A DNA stretch of 64,000 bases from Sporosarcina highlanderae (GTDB lineage Bacteria; Bacillota; Bacilli; Bacillales_A; Planococcaceae): positions 1 through 64,000 of the forward strand of contig NZ_JAROCC010000009.1 of NCBI RefSeq assembly GCF_030433715.1, read 5' to 3'. Below the pieces are notes generated by a model. The model was not told the DNA's origin, did not search any database, and worked only from the letters and a program-made list of their open reading frames with translations. Positions 43,157 through 50,770 of this stretch are shown here, piece after piece. Made by a program: the position numbers and the translations under genes. Numbering within the stretch: the stretch's first letter is position 1; every line of letters starts with the position of its first letter.

Positions 43157-43624
43157 ATGAAAGTTGGTCAGAGCATGAAAAGAAAACCAACACTAATCAC
43201 TTGGGAACCTACTGATGAATTTACTAAAAGATTAAGTGAAGTAGTTAAATTTGATATGAGTTTCAGTGACAAGGGGCTAACTATAACTTTAGTAGATAAA
43301 ATGAGGACTACAGTAGATATCATATATGATAAAAGGACAAACTATTTGGGAGATTATGTTGTATCTTTTCGTTATACCAGTGAAATCCCCATGTCCATGC
43401 TTGCCTCACATGCAGAGGCAGCCAGGGATAAGAGTCGTCTAAACAATTTCGATGCTTGTTTTTATAAAGCTTTGGACTCTGAATATTTAGATCGGTTCAA
43501 GCCATATTTTCCCGGCAATTTAGCAGATGGTTTGGAACACCATATATTTCCGGTGAACACAGGAATCGTCGAGGTTATTAGTGACTATGATCCGAGCATT
43601 ACTTTAACTAATACCACTTTCTAA
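43157..43624 (+). CDS. Hypothetical cytoplasmic protein
   Basis: Up to 155 residues; ATG 43157 and ATG 43175 are both possible and neither has a strong ribosome site. No signal or membrane helix. Mixed alpha/beta with KGLTITLVDKMRTTVDIIYD and a C-terminal AGLE-HHIF-like acidic/aromatic region; not recognised. Flanked by attC-like copies 10 and 11, so counted as a cassette gene. Confidence 0.5.
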   Translation: MKVGQSMKRKPTLITWEPTDEFTKRLSEVVKFDMSFSDKGLTITLVDKMRTTVDIIYDKRTNYLGDYVVSFRYTSEIPMSMLASHAEAARDKSRLNNFDACFYKALDSEYLDRFKPYFPGNLADGLEHHIFPVNTGIVEVISDYDPSITLTNTTF

Positions 43625-43757
43625 TCAACAGGATTTGATTTCTATATTGAAAAAGGTAAAACATGAAGAGAAAACTTCGGTCAATACAGTTTGGCTTAAA
43701 TTATCGTTTGCATTGAAGATATAGAAGCATGGCAATGATAGCATCTGCAGGCTTTTA

Positions 43758-43787
43758 TTAAGCTAACGGGCTCTTTAGTTCAATAAG
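43758..43787 (+). repeat. attC-like palindrome, copy 11
   Basis: TTAAGCTAAC, loop GGGCTC, TTTAGTTCAATAAG. Last copy in the window. The 135 bases before it hold no gene. Confidence 0.7.
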
Positions 43788-43824
43788 GATAATAAAATTT
43801 ATCTTGAAAATTGTTTCAGGTATC

Positions 43825-43865
43825 AGGTTCTCATTGAATTTCGAATTGTTATAGAACCTAATACC
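43825..43865 (+). repeat. GGTTCT palindrome, copy 2
   Basis: AGGTTCTCATTGAATTTCGA...TATAGAACCTAATACC. Confidence 0.75.
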
Positions 43866-43873
43866 CATCAATG

Positions 43874-43905
43874 AAAAAGCCCTCATTTGAAAGGGCTTTT
43901 TGGCT
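43874..43905. terminator. Hairpin terminator
   Basis: AAAAAGCCCT / AGGGCTTTTT around CATTTGAA; bidirectional type. Confidence 0.8.
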
Positions 43906-43917
43906 TGAAGAGAAGGT

Positions 43918-44533
43918 TCAAAAAGTGGTGATGTACTTTTTTACATCTTCCTTTGTTTGGATTGTGCTGAGATCAATGTCTTCGATTAATATTGAAAACG
44001 TATTTATTCTACCGTCTTCCATTACTTTATCTTGTAGAAAAAATCGCATTGAGATATTCTTTATGCCTTTCGAATGCGCTCTCTCAATAAAAGAAGCGAC
44101 TTCTGCTATTAGTTTTTCTTCATTTTCTTCTGTCCACGCGTCTTTGAAACGGATGCTTAACTCGACTCCTGTTTTGACCTCCTTATAGCTGGGGACTTCT
44201 TTTCCGACCTTCAAATCATGTCCTATTCCGTAAACAGGATGTACGCTGTAATCCTGAATAGAGAGGGTTGCAAACGAATCTTCAATCACAGGCTTCAAAT
44301 CATCACTCGCTTCGCTTCATTTACCCAAAGCGCCTCAGCATAAAAATCTGAATTACGGTCCTTATATTTTTCTGCATTAAAGGTAATGTTCTTGTTACTA
44401 TCTACCACAAACATCGTTCCATAGGTTCCAAATTTTGTATTAAAGTAATTCTCTTTTATGCTGACACTGATTTCGTACTTATCTTCTACGTATTCTTTTA
44501 ATTCGTTTCCTGTGGATGTCTTTTTCCAAGGAT
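43918..44533 (-). pseudogene. Broken copy of the 46588-47277 membrane-anchored protein
   Basis: About 96% identical at DNA level to 46588-47196. A 5-base insertion (CTTCG-type duplication) near 44306 shifts the frame between the two surviving open frames, and homology stops at codons KKTSTGNE: the N-terminal membrane anchor and start are absent and unrelated sequence follows. Certainly non-functional. The same GGTTCT palindrome lies next to the 3' end of both copies, which suggests that the repeat marks the end of the duplicated unit. Confidence 0.88.
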
Positions 44534-44868
44534 TTAGTGAGGATGTTTTCGCAAAAAGTAACATACCTGCAACCGTTTCATCCGGCTCTTTTTTTCAATT
44601 ATTTACATATGTAATTATTTGATAAAGGTTACCGGATTTTTGTTTTGCAGCTCCCCCTTCAAATCGATTTGGTATGCTTGGTAAAAACTTCACCTTTGCT
44701 CCGAGTATATTACGATATTTTCGGATCAAATATCGGAAAAACGGCTTGTTTCCATGTTTGATTAGGAAACGGATAATTTATATTGAAGTGAACCATTATA
44801 AGATGATTTGAAAAGTAGGGCACCATCAACAAATATAGGAAAATAAATGAAGTAAGGAGGAGTTTGGC
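44534..44868. other. Gene-free stretch
   Basis: No gene supported. Around 44705-44735 an inverted ATATTTTCGGAT / ATCAAATAT-type hairpin is visible; otherwise AT-rich sequence with several stops in all frames. Confidence 0.5.
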
Positions 44869-45099
44869 TTGTTCCGCTTGGTTCTATTGTTCGGAATGAC
44901 TTTATTAGTCGGGTTGACTCCATTGAATGCTTATGAAACTTTTGCTCAAGAGGATTACGATAAAAGGGAGGTTGATTCTTTCCTGACACAGTTGTTTGTT
45001 GATCGTAATGCCTTTCTTGTCAATCAGCTTCCGGAATCCATTGACAAGTATTATATCCATACGGAGAAGGTAAGCCGCTACGCTTATCAAATGGAATAG
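44869..45099 (+). pseudogene. N-terminal remnant of a secreted protein (amidase-domain type)
   Basis: TTG start after AAGGAGGAG. 76 residues: a Sec signal peptide (LVLLFGMTLLVGLTPLNAYETFAQ) and DSFLTQLFVDRNAFLVNQLPESIDKYYIHTEKVSRYAYQME, then a stop. This resembles the N-terminal region that precedes a C-terminal amidase domain in longer Bacillus secreted proteins. A GGTACC element begins nine bases after the stop, so the gene was probably cut here. A genuine small secreted protein remains possible. Confidence 0.5.
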
Positions 45100-45107
45100 T
45101 TTGATTA

Positions 45108-45244
45108 GGTACCTGTGCAGCACACTATTCAATAAATTCACTACAATTGTATATATATTCATCGGAAAACGTGTATGTATGCACCAGTGAAGGATATTTA
45201 TACAAATTGGTTGAATTGTCATGAATGTTTCTTGCACAGGTACC
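45108..45244 (+). repeat. GGTACC element, copy 5 (137 bp)
   Basis: Complete copy after TTGATTA, at the truncation point of the preceding gene. Confidence 0.9.
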
Positions 45245-45365
45245 CCATAAAATCACGATTAATAAAACATGTTTATTGGAATGAAAACATATATGTTGTG
45301 GTGACTGAATATTTTGTATCGTGAGTATGGAAACAGTATTAGATAAAGTGTAGGAGGGGCGATTT

Positions 45366-46265
45366 ATGAATATTGAATATTTATCTGAAGCTAGATATAC
45401 AGATTTTATAGATTTCTGCAGAAAATGCAGGAATGAGGTAGATGATTCTTATCTTTATGAGGAAGACCTAAAAATCTTTCAGCCTGATCAGGACAATCCA
45501 ACGTATATAGTTTTAGATGACCAATCAAAAATTATTGCCGGGGTTTCTCTCATCCAGGATTCATATTTTAAGAAAGGAAAAAAAGGACGCTGGCGGATCT
45601 TTCACTCCATAGAACCTAACCTAAATATTTACAAGCTGATGATCGAGAGGATAAAGCCCCACATAACAGAAATAAACGATGTCTATCTTTTTATTCAAGA
45701 AGACAATATTATCGTCCGGGATATTTTTCATTCCATGCAGTTTACTATTGAACGTTACGCCTATTTTCTATCAAGAGAAGCCATGGATGTCGCACAACCA
45801 AACTTACCAAAGGACTACTCATTTAAAACCTTTGAATTTAATAAAGATGAGGAAGACTATCTTTATGTGCGAAACACTGGTTTTGCAACACTTAAAGGTT
45901 CGGAGACGCCGCTGACAGTCGAAGACGTTAAAAACATGGAGAATAAAGAAGATTATTTAGAAGGTGGAATCTCTCTTCTTTATCACCAAGAAAAGCCGGT
46001 TGGGGTCGTACGCTCATCTAGAGAGTTTTACAATAATGAATTTGTGCTGAACATCGGTACTATAGCTCTCGTCCCTGAATATCAAGGGAAAGGATTAGGA
46101 CGTCAGTTATTGAGAAAAGCACTTGAATTTGGAAATAGTATCGGGCTTCCAAAGACGGTTTTAAGCGTCAATGCTGAAAACGAACGAGCAGTTAATCTTT
46201 ATACTAAAGAAGGATTTAAAAAGGAAGAATCGGTGGTTTGCTATAATTATAAAGTTCAACCTTAG
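45366..46265 (+). CDS. GNAT N-acetyltransferase (two-domain)
   Basis: 299 residues, ATG after GTAGGAGGGGCG. The C-terminal GNAT fold carries the acetyl-CoA loop VPEYQGKGLGRQLLRKAL and the closing motif NERAVNLYTKEGFKKEESVVCY; the N-terminal half is a second, degenerate GNAT-like domain, as in mycothiol synthase-like or tandem GNAT proteins. Substrate unknown. GGTACC occurs two bases after its stop, probably an isolated repeat end. Confidence 0.85.
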   Translation: MNIEYLSEARYTDFIDFCRKCRNEVDDSYLYEEDLKIFQPDQDNPTYIVLDDQSKIIAGVSLIQDSYFKKGKKGRWRIFHSIEPNLNIYKLMIERIKPHITEINDVYLFIQEDNIIVRDIFHSMQFTIERYAYFLSREAMDVAQPNLPKDYSFKTFEFNKDEEDYLYVRNTGFATLKGSETPLTVEDVKNMENKEDYLEGGISLLYHQEKPVGVVRSSREFYNNEFVLNIGTIALVPEYQGKGLGRQLLRKALEFGNSIGLPKTVLSVNAENERAVNLYTKEGFKKEESVVCYNYKVQP

Positions 46266-46387
46266 GTACCAACGTTTTTTCACAATAAAATTGGCGTATC
46301 CTATCCAATCGGGTTTACGATTGAGACCCAGTAATTTGACCCGTATTGCAATTACGGAAAGGTAGGCACGATGTTCGAACAAATGAT

Positions 46388-46511
46388 TCAGGAGTAACAT
46401 CTTTCCACAGACCAAAAAACTCGCCATTAATATATATGTTATACGCTTCCTTCCCACTCCCTGTTTTCACCAATATCTTCTAACACCCAACTTCACCCGT
46501 AGCCACCAAAT
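46388..46511 (-). pseudogene. HAD phosphatase fragment (C-terminal part)
   Basis: About 124 bp homologous to the 3' half of the HAD genes at 47362-47895 and 59451-59979 (encoding the stretch around KILVKTGSGKEAYN and FGLWKDVTP). No start, no catalytic Asp. Third locus of this family in the window. Confidence 0.7.
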
Positions 46512-46518
46512 CTTTTCA

Positions 46519-46564
46519 GTACCAGGTTCTCACTAAATTTTGAATTGTTTTAGAACCTGGTACC
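46519..46564 (+). repeat. GGTTCT palindrome, copy 3 (best copy)
   Basis: GTACCAGGTTCTCACTAAAT and TTTTAGAACCTGGTACC: 12-13 base inverted ends (GGTACCAGGTTCT) around about 20 AT-rich bases. Confidence 0.85.
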
Positions 46565-46587
46565 CTTTACTGGCTTGAAGAGAAGGT

Positions 46588-47277
46588 TCAAAAAGTGGTG
46601 ATGTACTTTTTTACATCTTCCTTTGTTTTGATTGTGCTGAGATCAATGTCTTCGATTAATATTGAAAACGTATTTATTCTACCGTCTTCCATTACTTTAT
46701 CTTGTAGAAAAAATCGCATTGAGATATTCTTTATGCCTTTCGAATGCGCTCTCTCAATAAAAGAAGCGACTTCTGCTATTAGTTTTTCTTCATTTTCTTC
46801 TGTCCACGCGTCTTTGAAACGGATGCTTAACTCGACTCCTGTTTTGACCTCCTTATAGCTTGGGACTTCTTTTCCGACCTTCAAATCATGTCCTATCCCG
46901 TAAACAGGATGTACGCTGTAATCCTGAATAGAGAGGGTTGCAAACGATTCTTCAATCACAGGCTTCAAATCTTCATTCGCTTCATTTACCCAAAGCGCCT
47001 CAGCATAAAAATCTGAATTACGGTCCTTATATTTTTCTGCATTAAAGATAATGTTCTTGTCACCATCTACCACAAACGTCGTTCCATAGGTTCCAAATTT
47101 TGTATTAAAGTAATTCTCTTTTATGCTGACACTGATCTCGTACTTATCTTCTACGTATTTTTTCAATTCATTTCCTGTAGATGTCTTTTTCCAAGGCAGT
47201 CCATGATAACTTGCTAAAATGAAACATGAAAATAATATCACTACAACAAAAATAACAATTGCGATTGTCTTTTTCAT
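46588..47277 (-). CDS. Membrane-anchored protein of unknown family
   Basis: 229 residues from ATG 47277 after AAGGAGGATACG. One N-terminal membrane helix (TIAIVIFVVVILFSCFILA) and an extracellular domain of about 200 residues with YGTTFVVDGDKNI, YSVHPVYGIGHDL, SYKEVKTGVELSIRFKD, SFIERAHSKGIKNISMRFFLQDKV. No catalytic motif seen. A broken duplicate lies at 43918-44533. Flanked by HAD-gene pieces on both sides. Confidence 0.75.
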   Translation of the reverse strand: MKKTIAIVIFVVVILFSCFILASYHGLPWKKTSTGNELKKYVEDKYEISVSIKENYFNTKFGTYGTTFVVDGDKNIIFNAEKYKDRNSDFYAEALWVNEANEDLKPVIEESFATLSIQDYSVHPVYGIGHDLKVGKEVPSYKEVKTGVELSIRFKDAWTEENEEKLIAEVASFIERAHSKGIKNISMRFFLQDKVMEDGRINTFSILIEDIDLSTIKTKEDVKKYITTF

Positions 47278-47361
47278 CGTATCCTCCTTATCATCACTAT
47301 TTAAGTATATGCCTTGTGTTTTCTGTAGGGAGTGGGACATGGACTAATTTGCATTGAGCTA

Positions 47362-47895
47362 TCAACCCAACAACCAATCTACCGCCTCATTAACATCCTT
47401 GGCGATCAAATCAGGTGTAACAGCATTCCACCGTCCAAAAAACTTTCCATTTATGTATTTGTTGTATGCATCCATCCCACTCCCCGTTTTCACTAATATC
47501 TTCTTACTCCCAACCTCATCCGCAGCTATCAAATCAGTCCATCTGTCTCCAATGATTACACAATGCTCTAAATTCAAGTTATTCTCTTCAGCGGCTGTAA
47601 GCAGCATCCCAGGCGAAGGCTTTCTACATGTACATCCATCTGTATGCCCATGCGGACAAAGGTAAATCTTATCGAAGCCAAAATTAGTAAGCTCTTCTTC
47701 AAAGCATTTAAAGGACACTTCGCCCTTTGAAATGCCTGGTTGATTTGTGAATGAATATATTAAAATCCCCGCTTTTTTCAGTTGCTGTATTGAATCTGCA
47801 ACGCCGGGGAACAGCGTAAACTCCTTAGGATAAATAACACGATCACTGCCACCTATAGTTCCATCTCTATCTAAAAATACTGCTTGAATGTGCAA
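47362..47895 (-). CDS. HAD-IIIA phosphatase (GmhB/histidinol-phosphatase-like)
   Basis: 177 residues, TTG start eight bases after GGAGGTAATT. Catalytic DxD in FLDRDGT (Asp9, Asp11), Ser/Thr motif YSFTNQPG, zinc-binding loop CPHGHTDGCTCRKPSPGML, and GDRWTDLIAADEVG as the last acidic motif. GmhB-like enzymes remove phosphate from sugar bisphosphates. The only intact member of three HAD loci here (fragments at 46388 and 59451). Confidence 0.87.
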   Translation of the reverse strand: MHIQAVFLDRDGTIGGSDRVIYPKEFTLFPGVADSIQQLKKAGILIYSFTNQPGISKGEVSFKCFEEELTNFGFDKIYLCPHGHTDGCTCRKPSPGMLLTAAEENNLNLEHCVIIGDRWTDLIAADEVGSKKILVKTGSGMDAYNKYINGKFFGRWNAVTPDLIAKDVNEAVDWLLG

Positions 47896-48004
47896 GATTA
47901 ATTACCTCCATTACTGTCTACTTAGAACATTCTCTGAATGGGAAGGAAAGTCCTTGTATTTTGATAAATGTGAAACTTTATTAGTTTAATTTTGTCTAAT
48001 TTTT
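47884..48004 (-). repeat. Promoter/5' end shared with 42144-42262
   Basis: Homology stops exactly where the short GGTACC palindrome (48006) begins. Confidence 0.75.
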
Positions 48005-48005
48005 T

Positions 48006-48061
48006 GGTACCTGTGCACCACACAATTGTGAATTACCATAATTGTGTTTTGCACAGGTACC
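48006..48061 (+). repeat. GGTACC element, short 56-bp variant
   Basis: Ends GGTACCTGTGCA and TGCACAGGTACC as in the 137-bp element, with an internal CACAATTGTG / CATAATTGTG pair. The whole unit can fold into one hairpin. Confidence 0.85.
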
Positions 48062-48082
48062 TTTACAAACCTGTATGAACGA

Positions 48083-48484
48083 TTAGCAACTTTCAACCGT
48101 GACGCTAGCCGCTAAACACGGAAGTGTGATTATTGGAAGATCAAGTCCAGTAATACATACCCTTTGGTTAATCGAATCAAGTTCTAATGTAACGGTTACA
48201 TCAGTAGATATCCCGCCTACAACTAAAGTGCCATCGACTTCGACAGTTAGCACGCCGTTGTCACAGTCTGGAAACCCAATGCCTGGCCCATCTGCAGTAA
48301 AACGGACAGTCACATTAGGAATTAGTGGTGCTGAAATTACAAAAGAAGCATTTACAAAGCTACCACCTGGACTACAATTAGGGCAGATTTCAATGTCGAG
48401 TGTATACCCCACATTAATAGGACCAATCGAGATAGCACCGTTCATAATTTCTGCTGTTGCTCTACAGTCACAGCTTAATCCCAT
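48083..48484 (-). CDS. Small Cys-containing beta-rich protein, unknown
   Basis: 133 residues, ATG after AAGGAAAGGAGAG. N-terminal GLSCDCRAT and CPNCSPGG, a FPDCDNGV, and C-terminal RVCITG...LPCLAASVTVESC: eight Cys overall, with Val/Thr-rich strands in between (VTVRFTADG, LTVEVDGTLVVGG, VTVTLELD). No signal peptide. The plan resembles disulfide- or self-assembling surface proteins such as spore coat or appendage subunits, but I cannot name the family. Single gene between GGTACC repeats. Confidence 0.6.
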   Translation of the reverse strand: MGLSCDCRATAEIMNGAISIGPINVGYTLDIEICPNCSPGGSFVNASFVISAPLIPNVTVRFTADGPGIGFPDCDNGVLTVEVDGTLVVGGISTDVTVTLELDSINQRVCITGLDLPIITLPCLAASVTVESC

Positions 48485-48589
48485 AATTTTCTCTCCTTTC
48501 CTTCAAGATAAAGTATTATATGAACAGGAAATGAAGCAGCTTGTACATTTTCGTTAGACAATCGTACATTGTTTTGGGTACCTGTTTTG

Positions 48590-48726
48590 GGTACCTGTGC
48601 AGCAAACTATTCAATAAATTCACTACAATTGTATATATATTCAATTTGAAACGTGTAGCGATGAACCTGTGGTGGATATTTATACAAATTGGTTGAATTA
48701 TCATGAATGTTTCTTGCACAGGTACC
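48590..48726 (+). repeat. GGTACC element, copy 6 (137 bp), with 13-bp tandem left edge
   Basis: Complete copy. The left edge is preceded by GGTACCTG plus TTTTG (48577-48589), the same kind of 13-bp tandem duplication as copy 1. Confidence 0.9.
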
Positions 48727-48912
48727 TAAAAAATAATTGAAAATTTTGAAAGAGTAGTATAAATAACTAATACTATCTATTTTGCTCGATAAAGGGAGAA
48801 TTCCATTGTCCCTATAAGGTAATAGTAGTACCAAGTTGCTTGAGGGATCGGTAGCTCTGTACCAACCAAGTGAACCTCACAGCACATTTCATAGTCCAAA
48901 GGAGCGGAAATC

Positions 48913-50079
48913 ATGAAAAAATCTAGAGTAATTATTGTAGCAGTTATTCTTCTTATTTTATCTATTACCGGTTATTTGGAAAGATATGGAATCGGGTGGA
49001 TGGAAAAGGGAGAAAAAGAAAAAACATCAGAGGTTATCCTTTCTGAACTTCCTACTGTTTGGCCAACAGAAGAATGGCCGACTTCAACACCGGAGGAACA
49101 AGGAATGGATAGTGAAAAGTTAGTAGAGATGTTTGAATACATTGACCAAAATGACCCGAAAAAATTACATGGTTTACTGATCATACGAAATGGCCATATC
49201 ATTGCAGAGAAATATACTTTCCCATACAATGAGAAGCTTCCGCATAATACATATTCTGTAACGAAAAGTCTAACTTCCGCAGTAGCTGGAATAGCACTTG
49301 ATGAAGGAATTATTAATCATAATGACCGTGTACTTGATTATTTTCCTGACATGACGTTTGAAAATATGAGTGAAGAAAAAGAAAATATGACTATCGAACA
49401 ATTACTTTTGATGAAAACTGGTATTCAGTGGCCGGAATTGGACTCAGATAATCAAATTTTTCAGGTATGGGATAATAGTGAAAGTCTACTTCAATATTAT
49501 TTAGATCAACCAATCAGTAAGGAACAAGTGGGTGAGTGGAACTATGATACTGGTGCAGCCTACGTTTTAGGTGCCATTATTGAACGTGCATCTGGAAAGA
49601 CATTAAACGAATATGGCAAAGAAAAGATATTCAGTAGAATCGGGATGGATAGTTTGGAATTTTTTGTAACAATTGACGGAATAGCACATGGTGGAACCTA
49701 TTCCCGGATGACTCCACGGGACATGGCAAGATTTGGTTACCTTTATCTTCATGATGGAAAATGGGATGGGGAACAAATTGTTCCAAAAGAGTGGGTGAAG
49801 GAATCCCTTCATCCACATACTGAATTAGGAACGACTGATTATGGTTACTATTTTTATTTGAATGATGGTGAAAATGGGCGAGTATTCTCAGCACGTGGTG
49901 CATTTGGTCAGTGGATTATAGTTGTTCCCGAACTAGAGCTAATTGTTATTGAAACCGGTAATGATTTTGAAAGACTATCGATAAACGAATATATTGTGCC
50001 AGCAATCAAATCAGAAAGCCCATTAGTAGCGAATGAACAAGCATATGCTAGATTAAAAGAATTGATGGAAAAAAAATGA
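48913..50079 (+). CDS. Membrane-anchored serine hydrolase (class C beta-lactamase-like)
   Basis: 388 residues, ATG after AAAGGAGCGGAAATC. One N-terminal helix (VIIVAVILLILSITGY) anchors or exports it. SxxK motif SVTK at 115-118 (nucleophile Ser115), Tyr motif YDTGAAY, GGTYSRMTPRDMARFG and a C-terminal SARGAFGQ replacing the HxG element. This is the EstB/6-aminohexanoate-dimer-hydrolase type rather than a drug-resistance enzyme. Monocistronic. Confidence 0.87.
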   Translation: MKKSRVIIVAVILLILSITGYLERYGIGWMEKGEKEKTSEVILSELPTVWPTEEWPTSTPEEQGMDSEKLVEMFEYIDQNDPKKLHGLLIIRNGHIIAEKYTFPYNEKLPHNTYSVTKSLTSAVAGIALDEGIINHNDRVLDYFPDMTFENMSEEKENMTIEQLLLMKTGIQWPELDSDNQIFQVWDNSESLLQYYLDQPISKEQVGEWNYDTGAAYVLGAIIERASGKTLNEYGKEKIFSRIGMDSLEFFVTIDGIAHGGTYSRMTPRDMARFGYLYLHDGKWDGEQIVPKEWVKESLHPHTELGTTDYGYYFYLNDGENGRVFSARGAFGQWIIVVPELELIVIETGNDFERLSINEYIVPAIKSESPLVANEQAYARLKELMEKK

Positions 50080-50112
50080 AACTATCGTTTAAGATCTGAT
50101 CATAGTTCACTT

Positions 50113-50155
50113 GAAGCATGAATCCCTTGAAATGAGGAATCATGCTTCTTTTTTT
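50113..50155 (+). terminator. Terminator of the serine hydrolase gene
   Basis: GAAGCATGAATCCCTT...GGAATCATGCTTC and T8. The stem resembles those at 18378 and 26731, so this AAGCATGA hairpin is used repeatedly in the genome. Confidence 0.85.
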
Positions 50156-50266
50156 ATTCCTGTCACATTTTTCTAAAAAAAATTTCCAATCGAGTATCCT
50201 TTCCCCCTTTTCATCTCTATATAGTAAGTGAACGGAGCTATCCGATCACGAATGGGAGGAATGGAT

Positions 50267-50770
50267 ATGAATAAGGGATGGTTGAAATTGCATCGGGAAC
50301 TGAAGGACAAGGCGATTTGGAAGACGTCGACACCTGAACAGCAAGCAATTCTTGTGACCTTGCTCATGATGGTGAACTATGAAGCAAGTGAATGGGAGTG
50401 GAGAGGGCAGAAATATGAGTTGCAACCGGGACAAGTCTTGACATCCCTACCTAAGCTTGCAGAAGAAAGCGGCAAATACATAACAGTGCAGAACGTTAGA
50501 ACAGCATTGAAGCGATTTGAAAAATACGGATTTCTAACAGATGAATCAACAAACAAAAACCGGCTCATCACCCTTACAAACTGGGACGTTTACCAGCAAA
50601 ACGTGGACGTGCCAACAAACGGGCTAACAGTCAGCCAACAAGCTACTAACAGAGAGCTAACACCTATTAAAGAAAGTAAGAAAGAAAGAAAGATAAGAAT
50701 AAATGATTTCCTGCGGAAACCGAAAGTGACGGAATTCGTACTGGACTTGACGAAGGGGGAAGCGTGGTGA
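50267..50770 (+). CDS. Phage-type replication protein (DnaD-like N-domain)
   Basis: 167 residues from ATG 50267, seven bases after GGGAGG. GWLKLHRELKDKAIWKTSTPEQQAILVTLLMMVNYEASEW and VQNVRTALKRFEKYGFLT form the winged-helix initiator domain typical of phage replisome organisers. The DnaD C-terminal part is short or missing (ends RKPKVTEFVLDLTKGEAW). The helicase gene starts inside its stop. Belongs to a prophage or mobile element; no other phage genes are seen nearby. Confidence 0.78.
   Translation: MNKGWLKLHRELKDKAIWKTSTPEQQAILVTLLMMVNYEASEWEWRGQKYELQPGQVLTSLPKLAEESGKYITVQNVRTALKRFEKYGFLTDESTNKNRLITLTNWDVYQQNVDVPTNGLTVSQQATNRELTPIKESKKERKIRINDFLRKPKVTEFVLDLTKGEAW

Noticed and set aside
48099..48557. 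152-codon plus-strand frame opposite the Cys-rich gene
   Set aside because: The minus-strand frame has a clear AAGGAAAGGAG site and a conserved-looking Cys pattern; the plus frame runs into the promoter and has no ribosome site.
6579..48726. Repeated 137-bp units considered as a CRISPR array
   Set aside because: The units are kilobases apart, lie between ordinary genes, and have no regular spacers or cas genes.
48840..48912. Possible tRNA or riboswitch before the serine hydrolase gene
   Set aside because: GGTAGCTCTGTACC looks suggestive, but no cloverleaf, anticodon stem or known aptamer core can be formed.
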